Assembly (NCBI GenBank): GCA_044345075.1
Contig: JBIJBU010000009.1
Coordinates: forward strand, 1 to 29,125
Length of the DNA: 29,125 bases
Source of the DNA: CAIKZY01 sp044345075
GTDB taxonomy: Bacteria > Actinomycetota > Actinomycetes > S36-B12
Direction of reading: 5' to 3'
Program-made: the position numbers and the translations under genes
Shown here: one piece after another, positions 1 to 13,135 of the stretch
Layout: each line of letters begins with the position of its first letter
Position numbering within the stretch: position 1 is the first letter of the stretch
Notes under the pieces: model-generated
Seen by the model: the letters and a program-made list of their open reading frames with translations, nothing else
What the model was told of the DNA's origin: nothing
Database searches by the model: none

Positions 1-1458
<1,458 letters not shown>

Positions 1459-1509
1459 CACGAGCTCATCCCCATCTGAACTGACCGCTTCAAACGAAGG
1501 ACAAGAATC

Positions 1510-5382
<3,873 letters not shown>

Positions 5383-5393
5383 GTCAGCTCAGT

Positions 5394-5429
5394 CAGAAGG
5401 GGCACTCGCTATTGCGAGTGCCCCTTCTG
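5394..5429 (+). terminator. rpoBC terminator: perfect 16-bp hairpin without U-tract
   Basis: CAGAAGGGGCACTCGC pairs perfectly with GCGAGTGCCCCTTCTG around a TATT loop. It begins 12 nt after the rpoC stop. The 3' side reads CATTACC, so there is no U-run, which matches the U-less intrinsic terminators described in Actinomycetota. Position and stem quality make termination of rpoBC likely. Confidence 0.85.
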
Positions 5430-5505
5430 CATTACCGGTTGCTCACTGACGCGATCTGCCCGACGGGGGGACAGGGTCGCCTCGGACCCTTCTCCGCCAC
5501 CTCAG

Positions 5506-5511
5506 TACCGT
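5506..5511 (+). promoter_or_regulatory. Putative -10 box for a leaderless transcript (GNAT gene)
   Basis: TACCGT matches the actinobacterial -10 consensus TANNNT and ends 6 nt before the ATG at 5518, which places the transcript start on the start codon. No Shine-Dalgarno precedes that ATG, which fits leaderless translation. No convincing -35 was seen. Confidence 0.55.
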
Positions 5512-5517
5512 CGGCTC

Positions 5518-7005
5518 ATGTACTCAGCCAGCGCACCCGCGGATGATGCGGGAATCGCAGTCCTTGCCGCCGGAGTTCGCACATGGCTTCAGATGCGCGG
5601 CGGTAACGGTGAAGGCGCCGGCCTTGTCACCTACCTTCTTGCGGCAGATGCGCGCACCCGCTTGCGCAAGGGGGTTGAGGAAAGCATCCTTCTGCTTGAG
5701 GTCGAGGAGCGAGGAACCGAGCTCGTCGTTGTTCTCAGGGATAAGGGTGAGCCTGTCACGGCGCCACCGCAGGGGATTCTTCCCTTGCTTGACCAGGGAA
5801 TTGCAACGGCCGCCGATGCGCGTACCGATGGTGAAGGCAATGTCACGGAAGTGCGATTCGCGCTTCCTGGTCACCATGAGATGTTTGATCCGGACACCAT
5901 CGTCGAAGGCGAGGACGATGAGCTCAGTTCCGAGACCGTCACGATTCGGGCACTCCTCCCGGAGGATGCAGCGGCGCTGACTCGCACGATCTATCGGTGC
6001 TACGGCTGGACATATCCCTTGCCAGACCTCTATTTCCCGGAGCGCATTGCTGCGTCAATCGAAAATGGCAGTCGCATCGGTGAGGTTGCGGTCACGGAGT
6101 CCGGGGAAGTCGCTGCGCACTGGGGCGCCGTGCATCTGTCTTCGACGGTTGTCGAGACCGGCGGAACCGTGACCGATCCGCGATTTCGGCGCAGGGGGCT
6201 GGCCAAGCAGCTCGGTGATCGATTGCTTGAGCGGATCATGGAGGCGGGGATCATCGGGCGACTCCGTGAGCCGGTTCTGACTCACCCCGCTACTCAGCAG
6301 ATTGCGCTCAACGATGGTGCGTCGATCGTCGGGGCCTATCTTCACATCGCCCACCCGCTCCAGCAGGTGGGCATCACGGAGGGGGTCGTGTCTGACCGCA
6401 TCTCCGTCAGTGTTGCGTACGGTCCTCTTCACCCACTTCAGTCGGCAACGGTGTGGGTGCCGCAGCCTTATGAGCAACTCGCGCGCATGGTGCTCGCACA
6501 ATCGAACTGGCCACGGGAATTCGGCACGGCCTACCGCGGCGTCCAGATTCCTGACGCCACTGTGTCGGCCGTGAACTATGACGCGGGAAATCGCCTCGGC
6601 ATTATCGATGTGACGACCATCGGTCAAAATCTCATCGATCACCTTGACTCTTCCATTGACGATCTGCGCAGATCTGGCGCCGAGCACATTCAAGTCAGGT
6701 TGCCCGCGAATCAACCCGCCCTTCACTCCGTTGGAGCGGGGCTGCCGGAGATCGGCCTCGCCTTCGGTGCGTTCATTCCGCAGCTGCGTACGGCCGAACC
6801 GGGAAGTGAGGATCTCGGAGACGTGCTCATCGCGCAATGGCTGGCAGATGCCGAGCTTGATACCGACTCCTGGGTGTTCGCAACGGAGCAGGTCAGCGTC
6901 ATCGTTCTCGCCATCGCCGAGCAGGTCAGGCAGGTAGCCAATTCAGGGCAGTTACGGCGACGGCAAGCGGCTCGTCGTGCCCAGCTCTTCGCTGCCCTGG
7001 ATTAG
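5518..7005 (+). CDS. GNAT-family acetyltransferase with degenerate anti-sigma/HATPase-like N-terminal region
   Basis: 495 residues in three parts. Residues 1-125 resemble a worn RsbW/HATPase_c_2 fold. The strand pattern ends in VVVLRDKGEP (D75, G77, P79), a trace of the D-x-G-x-P ATP box, but no clear E/N box precedes it, so ATP binding is doubtful. Residues 141-270 are a GNAT domain: TIRALLPEDA, then a CYGWTYPLPDLYFPERI block typical of this fused family, and the acetyl-CoA loop RRRGLA (R224-A229). About residues 380-470 form a second GNAT-like half with the GDVLIAQWL block (434-442). The family is recognised but its substrate is not known. The gene is likely monocistronic or paired with the next gene. 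Its codons (CGG, GGG, GCG) are less biased than those of the ribosomal genes, suggesting modest expression. The first ATG is chosen because a -10 box sits 6 nt upstream. Confidence 0.8.
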   Translation: MYSASAPADDAGIAVLAAGVRTWLQMRGGNGEGAGLVTYLLAADARTRLRKGVEESILLLEVEERGTELVVVLRDKGEPVTAPPQGILPLLDQGIATAADARTDGEGNVTEVRFALPGHHEMFDPDTIVEGEDDELSSETVTIRALLPEDAAALTRTIYRCYGWTYPLPDLYFPERIAASIENGSRIGEVAVTESGEVAAHWGAVHLSSTVVETGGTVTDPRFRRRGLAKQLGDRLLERIMEAGIIGRLREPVLTHPATQQIALNDGASIVGAYLHIAHPLQQVGITEGVVSDRISVSVAYGPLHPLQSATVWVPQPYEQLARMVLAQSNWPREFGTAYRGVQIPDATVSAVNYDAGNRLGIIDVTTIGQNLIDHLDSSIDDLRRSGAEHIQVRLPANQPALHSVGAGLPEIGLAFGAFIPQLRTAEPGSEDLGDVLIAQWLADAELDTDSWVFATEQVSVIVLAIAEQVRQVANSGQLRRRQAARRAQLFAALD

Positions 7006-7059
7006 CGCACGTGCACTGAGCGGGGGGAGTATGCAGCGGCTTCGGCCTCGCTGGTGGCA

Positions 7060-7065
7060 TACCCT
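7060..7065 (+). promoter_or_regulatory. Putative -10 box for a leaderless transcript (DUF4190 gene)
   Basis: TACCCT (TANNNT) ends 6 nt before the ATG at 7072, the same geometry as the box before the GNAT gene. The ATG has no Shine-Dalgarno within reach. This favours ATG 7072 over the in-frame GTG at 7054, which would lie upstream of the predicted transcript start. Confidence 0.55.
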
Positions 7066-7071
7066 GATGGC

Positions 7072-7494
7072 ATGACAGATCAATCCGCTGAGGGAACGCC
7101 CGTCTGGCCGTCAGGCCCCGCTACGTCGGGGGAGCAGGCTCCCGCTCCGGCCGAGCCAGCTGGCGCCGGTGAGTTCATGCCGATGCCGGCCGCACCGGCG
7201 GGTGACCCACTGAGGCCTCAGACCTCGACCAATGCGATCGTCGCGCTCGTCCTCTCGATCGTCTCCTGGACTGTCTGCCCCCTTATCACCGCAATTGTCG
7301 CAATTGTCCTGGCTTATCAGGCTGACAAGGAGATCCGGAACTCAGGCGGGAAGGTCACCGGCCAGGGTCTGAGCTTCGCGGCCAAGATCATTGCCTGGAT
7401 CAACATCGGCGTGAGCGTGGCGCTGATTGTGCTCGCCGTCATCTTCGGACTCGTCCTCCTGGCCGCCGGGGGATTCGGGTCGGTTTCCGCTTAG
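7072..7494 (+). CDS. DUF4190-type two-helix membrane protein
   Basis: 140 residues. The N-terminal ~52 residues are a Pro/Ala/Gly-rich, probably disordered tail with no signal peptide. They are followed by two hydrophobic segments at about 54-84 and 106-134. Between the helices, YQADKEIRNSGGKVTGQGLSFA matches the usual DUF4190 linker, where a small polar A-x-x-x-IR motif is followed by a Gly-rich turn into helix 2. Proteins of this type are common in Actinomycetota and their function is unknown. It probably sits in the cytoplasmic membrane with the Pro-rich tail inside. It lies 66 nt after the GNAT gene and has its own -10 box, so it need not be co-transcribed. An in-frame GTG at 7054 would add 6 residues and is considered less likely. 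Confidence 0.75.
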   Translation: MTDQSAEGTPVWPSGPATSGEQAPAPAEPAGAGEFMPMPAAPAGDPLRPQTSTNAIVALVLSIVSWTVCPLITAIVAIVLAYQADKEIRNSGGKVTGQGLSFAAKIIAWINIGVSVALIVLAVIFGLVLLAAGGFGSVSA

Positions 7495-7518
7495 AAAATG
7501 GGTGGAAGGTACCCCGTT

Positions 7519-7548
7519 TTGACTCTCGCACCATCACCCCTGTAGCCT
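7519..7548 (+). promoter_or_regulatory. str operon promoter (-35 TTGACT, -10 TAGCCT)
   Basis: TTGACT at 7519-7524 and TAGCCT at 7543-7548 are separated by 18 nt, a good housekeeping sigma-A-type promoter. Transcription would start near 7555, leaving a leader of about 190 nt before rpsL. It lies in the only sizeable gap upstream of the str genes. Confidence 0.7.
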
Positions 7549-7554
7549 CCTACC

Positions 7555-7745
7555 TCGTGCCTGACCTCAGGTACATCGATGTGCATGACTTCCCCCGAAG
7601 ATGTGCATAGAGCGCCCAGCGCTCCTTCCGTGAATTGGATGTCGCAAGCCCCCGCGGGCTGCGCGACACACCCGACCGCGTGGGCCGAGAATCCCTGAGG
7701 GAAAAGCACGATACGAACTCTCTACACATCGAAAGAGGCTACCGA
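7555..7745 (+). promoter_or_regulatory. Structured 5' leader of rpsL
   Basis: About 190 nt between the predicted start site and rpsL. Contents seen: a 10-bp palindrome ACATCGATGT (7573-7582); the 9-mer GATGTGCAT twice (7578-7586 and 7600-7608); a two-step hairpin (7640-7668) with TGTCGC/GCGACA outside and AGCCC/GGGCT inside around CCGC; and a small TCCC-TGA-GGGA repeat near 7692-7701. The Shine-Dalgarno AAGAGG sits about 7 nt before the GTG. A regulatory role is inference, since autoregulation by an operon protein such as S7 is known for the str operon of E. coli. Confidence 0.45.
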
Positions 7746-8120
7746 GTGCCCACTATCCAGCAGCTGGTCCGCAAGGGCCGGCAGGACAAGGTCTCAAAGA
7801 ACAAGGCCCCGGCCCTTAAGGGCAGCCCGCAGCGGCGTGGGGTGTGCACTCGCGTGTACACGACCACCCCGAAGAAGCCGAACTCGGCTCTGCGCAAGGT
7901 GGCTCGTGTTCGTCTGACCTCTGGTGTCGAGATCACCGCCTACATCCCGGGCGTCGGTCACAACCTGCAGGAGCACTCGATCGTGCTCGTGCGTGGCGGC
8001 CGCGTTCGCGATCTGCCCGGTGTTCGTTACAAGGTCATTCGCGGTGCACTCGATACCCAGGGTGTCAAGAACCGCAAGCAGGCACGTAGCCGCTACGGCG
8101 CGAAGAAGGAGAAGGCCTAA
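7746..8120 (+). CDS. rpsL: 30S ribosomal protein S12
   Basis: 124 residues, the usual actinobacterial length, from a GTG preceded by AAGAGG. S12 sits at the decoding centre and controls accuracy. TTPKKPNSALRK carries the conserved K43-K44-P45-N46-S47. In the second decoding loop the protein reads GGRVRDLPGVRYK, so residue 88 is Arg (CGC at 8007-8009) where most bacteria have Lys. K88R is a known streptomycin-resistance substitution in Mycobacterium tuberculosis. The stop overlaps the rpsG start by 1 nt (TAATG), which indicates translational coupling. The frame is open upstream to 7635, but the family length and the Shine-Dalgarno support 7746. Confidence 0.98.
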   Translation: MPTIQQLVRKGRQDKVSKNKAPALKGSPQRRGVCTRVYTTTPKKPNSALRKVARVRLTSGVEITAYIPGVGHNLQEHSIVLVRGGRVRDLPGVRYKVIRGALDTQGVKNRKQARSRYGAKKEKA

Positions 8121-8590
8121 TGCCTCGCAAGGGTCCCGCTGCCAAGCGCCCGATCGTTATCGATCCGGTCTACGCATCGCCGCTCGTCACTCAACTGATC
8201 AACAAGGTTCTCCTTGATGGCAAGCGCTCCACCGCAGAGCGCATCGTCTACGGCGCCCTCGAAGGCTGCCGCGAGAAGACCGGCACTGATCCCGTCGCAA
8301 CGCTCAAGCGTGCACTCGACAACATCAAGCCGACCCTCGAGGTTCGTTCGCGCCGTGTTGGTGGCGCGACCTACCAGGTTCCGGTTGAGGTTAAGCCGAA
8401 CCGCAGCACCACACTCGCTCTGCGTTGGCTCATTGGTTACTCGCGCCAGCGTCGCGAGAAGACCATGACCGAGCGTTTGATGAACGAGATCCTTGACGCA
8501 TCGAATGGCCTTGGCGCAGCAGTGAAGAAGCGCGAAGACACTCACAAGATGGCGGAGTCCAACAAGGCCTTCGCTCACTACCGCTGGTAG
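8120..8590 (+). CDS. rpsG: 30S ribosomal protein S7
   Basis: 156 residues, beginning MPRKGPAAKRP and ending FAHYRW, typical of the family. S7 nucleates assembly of the 16S rRNA 3' major domain (30S head) and lies at the E site and mRNA exit. Conserved blocks include DPVYASPLVTQLINKVLLDGK near the N-terminus, RRVGGATYQVPVEV in the middle, and RWLIGYSRQR. Its ATG overlaps the rpsL stop by 1 nt, and GAAGGAGAAGG inside the end of rpsL provides the ribosome-binding site. fusA follows after 48 nt. Confidence 0.98.
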   Translation: MPRKGPAAKRPIVIDPVYASPLVTQLINKVLLDGKRSTAERIVYGALEGCREKTGTDPVATLKRALDNIKPTLEVRSRRVGGATYQVPVEVKPNRSTTLALRWLIGYSRQRREKTMTERLMNEILDASNGLGAAVKKREDTHKMAESNKAFAHYRW

Positions 8591-8638
8591 TCCCCACCAC
8601 TTACCTGACAGCCCTCGAAAGCAAACGGAGAAAATCGC

Positions 8639-10750
8639 GTGTCTACCTCGACGAGTCTCGATCTCGCCAAGACCCGAAACATCGGGATCATGGCGCATAT
8701 CGACGCGGGCAAGACCACGACCACCGAGCGCATCCTCTTCTACACCGGTATCAACTACAAGATCGGTGAAGTTCACGAGGGTGCAGCAACGATGGACTGG
8801 ATGGAGCAGGAGCAAGAGCGCGGCATCACTATCACGTCGGCCGCGACCACCTGTGTCTGGAAAGACCACACCATCAACATCATCGATACGCCCGGTCACG
8901 TTGACTTCACGGTCGAGGTCGAGCGTTCGCTGCGTGTTCTTGACGGCGCCGTCACCGTGTTCGACGGTGTTGCCGGTGTCGAGCCGCAATCCGAGACTGT
9001 GTGGCGCCAGGCTGACAAGTACAGCGTTCCGCGTATCTGCTTCATCAACAAGCTTGATCGCACCGGCGCTGACTTCTACCGCTGCGTCGACATGATCGTC
9101 TCGCGCCTCGGCGCAACCCCTCTGGTTCTCCAGCTTCCGATCGGCAACGAGTCCGACTTCCTCGGCGTCGTCGACCTCATCACGATGCGCGCACTCACCT
9201 GGCGTGGCGAGACCCAGAAGGGCGAGGACTACGCAGTCGAAGACATCCCCGCTGATCTCGTCGACAAGGCAAACGAGTACCGCGAGAAGTTGCTCGAGAC
9301 CCTCTCTGAGGCTGACGACGCGATCATGGAGAAGTTCCTTGATGGCGGCGAATTCACCGTCGAGGAGATCCAGGCCGCGATTCGTCGCGCAACCCTGGCC
9401 TACAAGCTCACCCCGATCCTGACCGGCTCGGCGTTCAAGAACAAGGGCGTTCAGCCCATGCTCGATGCCGTCGTCGCGTACCTGCCGTGCCCGCTCGACA
9501 TCACCGCGATCACCGGTCACAAGCAGGGCAACGAAGAGGTCGTCATTGAGCGCCAGCCCAATGACAAGGAGCCCTTCGCAGCTCTCGCCTTCAAGATCAT
9601 GACCGATCCCCACCTGGGCAAGCTCACCTACGTGCGCGTGTACTCAGGTCGCCTTGAGACCGGCACTGCCGTTCTCAACAGCGTGAAGGATCGCAAGGAG
9701 CGCATCGGAAAGATCTACCGAATGCACGCCAACAAGCGCGAAGAGATCGACTCCGTAGGCGCCGGCGACATCGTCGCAGTGATGGGCCTCAAGGACACCA
9801 CCACGGGCGAGACCCTGTGCGATCCGGCCAACGCCATCGTGCTCGAGTCGATGACCTTCCCCGCTCCGGTTATCTCGGTGGCAATTGAGCCGAAGACCAA
9901 GAGCGACCAGGACAAGCTCGGCGTCGCCATTCAGCGTCTTGCTGAAGAGGATCCGACCTTCCACGTCCGCACTGACGAGGAGACCGGCCAGACCATCATC
10001 GGTGGCATGGGCGAGCTTCACCTCGAGGTCCTCGTTGACCGCATGCGTCGTGAGTTCAAGGTTGAGGCGAACGTCGGCAAGCCGCAGGTTGCTTACCGCG
10101 AGACCATCACCAAGGCCGTCGAGAAGATCGATTACACGCACAAGAAGCAGACCGGCGGTTCGGGTCAGTTCGCGCGCGTCATCATCAACATCGCTCCCAA
10201 CGCTGGCGCCGAGGGCTCGAACGACGAGGGTTACTCATTCGAGAACAAGGTCACTGGTGGCCGCGTTCCCCGCGAGTACATCCCCTCGGTCGACGCTGGC
10301 TGCCAGGAGGCCATGGAGAACGGCGTTCTCGCCGGCTACCCGATGGTCGATGTCAAGGTCACCCTCACTGACGGTGCCTACCACGACGTCGACTCCTCAG
10401 AACTCGCATTCAAGATCGCCGGCTCGATGGCGTTCAAGGATGCGGCTCGCAAGGCAGGCCCTGTCCTGCTCGAGCCGATGATGGCCGTCGAAGTCACCAC
10501 CCCTGAGGATTACATGGGTGATGTCATCGGCGATCTGAACTCCCGCCGTGGACAGATTCAGTCCATGGAGGAGCGCTCAGGAGCCCGTGTCGTTGCGGCA
10601 CTGGTTCCGCTGTCCGAGATGTTCGGCTACGTGGGAGATCTGCGCAGCCGTACACAGGGCCGCGCGAGCTACAGCATGCAGTTCGATTCATACGCACAGG
10701 TTCCGGCGCACGTGTCGACGGAAATCATCGCAAAGTCTCGCGGCGAATAA
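8639..10750 (+). CDS. fusA: Translation elongation factor G
   Basis: 703-residue GTPase that drives translocation and, with RRF, ribosome recycling. GTG start with ACGGAG upstream. GTPase motifs: G1 AHIDAGKTT (19-27), switch I RGITIT (61-66), G3 DTPGH (83-87), G4 NKLD (137-140). Domains II-V follow at normal lengths, with the domain IV segment QTGGSGQFARV and the C-terminal GDLNSRRGQI block present. The HIDAGKTTTTERIL-type G1 and the RGITITSAAT switch identify EF-G rather than a tetracycline-resistance homologue. It is third in the str operon. The 86-nt gap to tuf contains a stem with a long unpaired loop. Confidence 0.99.
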   Translation: MSTSTSLDLAKTRNIGIMAHIDAGKTTTTERILFYTGINYKIGEVHEGAATMDWMEQEQERGITITSAATTCVWKDHTINIIDTPGHVDFTVEVERSLRVLDGAVTVFDGVAGVEPQSETVWRQADKYSVPRICFINKLDRTGADFYRCVDMIVSRLGATPLVLQLPIGNESDFLGVVDLITMRALTWRGETQKGEDYAVEDIPADLVDKANEYREKLLETLSEADDAIMEKFLDGGEFTVEEIQAAIRRATLAYKLTPILTGSAFKNKGVQPMLDAVVAYLPCPLDITAITGHKQGNEEVVIERQPNDKEPFAALAFKIMTDPHLGKLTYVRVYSGRLETGTAVLNSVKDRKERIGKIYRMHANKREEIDSVGAGDIVAVMGLKDTTTGETLCDPANAIVLESMTFPAPVISVAIEPKTKSDQDKLGVAIQRLAEEDPTFHVRTDEETGQTIIGGMGELHLEVLVDRMRREFKVEANVGKPQVAYRETITKAVEKIDYTHKKQTGGSGQFARVIINIAPNAGAEGSNDEGYSFENKVTGGRVPREYIPSVDAGCQEAMENGVLAGYPMVDVKVTLTDGAYHDVDSSELAFKIAGSMAFKDAARKAGPVLLEPMMAVEVTTPEDYMGDVIGDLNSRRGQIQSMEERSGARVVAALVPLSEMFGYVGDLRSRTQGRASYSMQFDSYAQVPAHVSTEIIAKSRGE

Positions 10751-10751
10751 C

Positions 10752-10799
10752 CGCGGATCACAGCACCATCCAATAACCAAAGAAACCAACCGATCCGCG
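10752..10799 (+). other. Eight-bp stem with a 32-nt A/C-rich loop between fusA and tuf
   Basis: CGCGGATC (10752-10759) pairs perfectly with GATCCGCG (10792-10799). The intervening 32 nt are almost free of G and cannot fold on themselves. It begins 2 nt after the fusA stop and ends about 25 nt before the tuf Shine-Dalgarno. It could be a processing or stability element that allows tuf to be expressed above fusA, but function is inference. Confidence 0.4.
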
Positions 10800-10836
10800 A
10801 AAACGCCGGACGGCAATACGAAAAGGGAGAACTCAG

Positions 10837-12033
<1,197 letters not shown>

Positions 12034-12054
12034 CTCTCAGGACAACCGGTTTGA

Positions 12055-12084
12055 CCCGGTGGCGGCTGAAAGGCCGCCACCGGG
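12055..12084 (+). terminator. str operon terminator hairpin, 12-bp perfect stem
   Basis: CCCGGTGGCGGC pairs perfectly with GCCGCCACCGGG around a TGAAAG loop, 21 nt after the tuf stop. No U-tract follows. It is immediately abutted by a second hairpin. It probably ends or attenuates the str transcript before the S10 block. Confidence 0.8.
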
Positions 12085-12110
12085 CACCACACCCCCTCGG
12101 GGGAGCGGTG
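12085..12110 (+). terminator. Second, adjacent hairpin upstream of rpsJ
   Basis: CACC (12085-12088) pairs with GGTG (12107-12110), and CCCC (12092-12095) pairs with GGGG (12100-12103) around CTCG, with a 3x3 internal loop. It starts on the base after the previous hairpin ends. It may back up the terminator. It may instead belong to an S10-operon leader, since in E. coli L4 controls that operon through leader hairpins. Confidence 0.5.
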
Positions 12111-12166
12111 CAAGAGATTTGACAACTAGAAGCATCGGCACACGAGAAGTAAGGACGCAAGCCACC

Positions 12167-12475
12167 ATGGCGGGACAAAAGATCCGCATCAGGCTCAAGG
12201 CCTACGACCATGAGGTCATCGATTCATCGGCGCGCAAGATCGTCGAGACCGTGACCCGTACTGGCGCGCAGGTTGCAGGCCCCGTGCCGCTGCCGACGGA
12301 GAAGAACGTGTACTGCGTCATCCGTTCGCCGCACAAGTACAAGGACAGCCGCGAGCACTTTGAGATGCGCACGCACAAGCGTCTTATCGACATTCTCGAT
12401 CCCACGCCGAAGACCGTTGATTCGCTGATGCGTCTCGATCTTCCGGCTGGCGTCGACATCGAGATCAAGCTGTAA
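12167..12475 (+). CDS. rpsJ: 30S ribosomal protein S10
   Basis: 102 residues, the standard length, beginning MAGQKIRIRLKAYDHEVIDS. S10 belongs to the 30S head and, in bacteria that have Nus factors, also serves as NusE in antitermination. The conserved loop reads PLPTEKNVYCVIRSPHKYKD, and the protein ends VDIEIKL. First gene of the S10 block. AAGGA is present but rather far from the ATG (about 11 nt). Upstream there is a perfect TTGACA at 12119 but no -10 at the right spacing, so its promoter remains unclear. The gap to rplC is 13 nt. Confidence 0.98.
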   Translation: MAGQKIRIRLKAYDHEVIDSSARKIVETVTRTGAQVAGPVPLPTEKNVYCVIRSPHKYKDSREHFEMRTHKRLIDILDPTPKTVDSLMRLDLPAGVDIEIKL

Positions 12476-12488
12476 GGACGACAGACGA

Positions 12489-13133
12489 ATGGGCACCAAC
12501 GTTAAGGGCGTACTGGGCACCAAGCTCGGCATGACGCAGGTCTGGGATGAGAACAACAAGGTCATCCCCGTCACTGTGGTTCAGGCCGGACCTTGTGTTG
12601 TCACCCAGGTTCGCACCCCCGAGAACGACGGATACTCCGCCGTGCAGATCGCCTTTGGCGCGATCGACCCCCGCAAGGTGACCAAGCCCCAGGCTGGTCA
12701 CTTCGCGAAGGCTGGCGTGACCCCGCGCCGCCACCTGGTCGAGATTCGCACCGAAGATGCCACCGAGTACACACTCGGCCAGGAGATCGGCGTGGAGACC
12801 TTCGAGGTCGGTCAGAAGATCGACGCTGTCGGCACCACCAAGGGCAAGGGTTTTGCCGGCGTCATGAAGCGTCACGGCTTCCATGGCCTGCGCGCCTCCC
12901 ACGGTGTGCACCGCAAGCACCGCTCGCCGGGCTCCATCGGCGGCTGCGCGACCCCCGGTCGCGTGTTCAAGGGCATGAAGATGGCCGGACGCATGGGTGG
13001 CGCACGCCAGACCACGCAGAACCTGGTCATCCAAAGTGTCGACGCTGAGCGCGGTCTGCTGCTCGTCAAGGGTGCCGTTCCCGGTCCCAAGGGCGGCCTC
13101 GTGTTCCTGCGCACCGCCGCGAAGGAGGCATAA
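12489..13133 (+). CDS. rplC: 50S ribosomal protein L3
   Basis: 214 residues. L3 binds 23S rRNA early in assembly and sends a loop to the peptidyl-transferase centre. Visible are the N-terminal GVLGTKLGMTQVWDE signature, the central loop KGKGFAGVMKRHGF followed by GSIGGCATPGRVFKG (the loop nearest the catalytic centre), and the C-terminal strand ending GGLVFLRTAAKEA. AAGGA overlaps the rpsJ stop and serves as ribosome-binding site. The stop is 2 nt before the rplD ATG. Confidence 0.98.
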   Translation: MGTNVKGVLGTKLGMTQVWDENNKVIPVTVVQAGPCVVTQVRTPENDGYSAVQIAFGAIDPRKVTKPQAGHFAKAGVTPRRHLVEIRTEDATEYTLGQEIGVETFEVGQKIDAVGTTKGKGFAGVMKRHGFHGLRASHGVHRKHRSPGSIGGCATPGRVFKGMKMAGRMGGARQTTQNLVIQSVDAERGLLLVKGAVPGPKGGLVFLRTAAKEA

Positions 13134-13135
13134 CC

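Noticed and set aside
7579..7698. A 39-codon ATG frame inside the rpsL leader
   Set aside because: No Shine-Dalgarno, Pro/Ala/Trp-rich without pattern, and it runs through a predicted hairpin. Most likely chance.
7635..7745. In-frame extension of S12 upstream to a TTG at 7635
   Set aside because: It would add 37 residues foreign to S12. AAGAGG-GTG at 7746 gives the exact family length, and the region is explained as leader.
8117..9613. A 498-codon minus-strand open frame opposite rpsG and fusA
   Set aside because: Same antisense effect of biased codons. It spans two confirmed genes, has no family motifs and no plausible promoter.
12119..12124. Perfect TTGACA before rpsJ as a promoter
   Set aside because: No TANNNT or similar -10 occurs 16-19 nt downstream, so a promoter cannot be supported from sequence alone.
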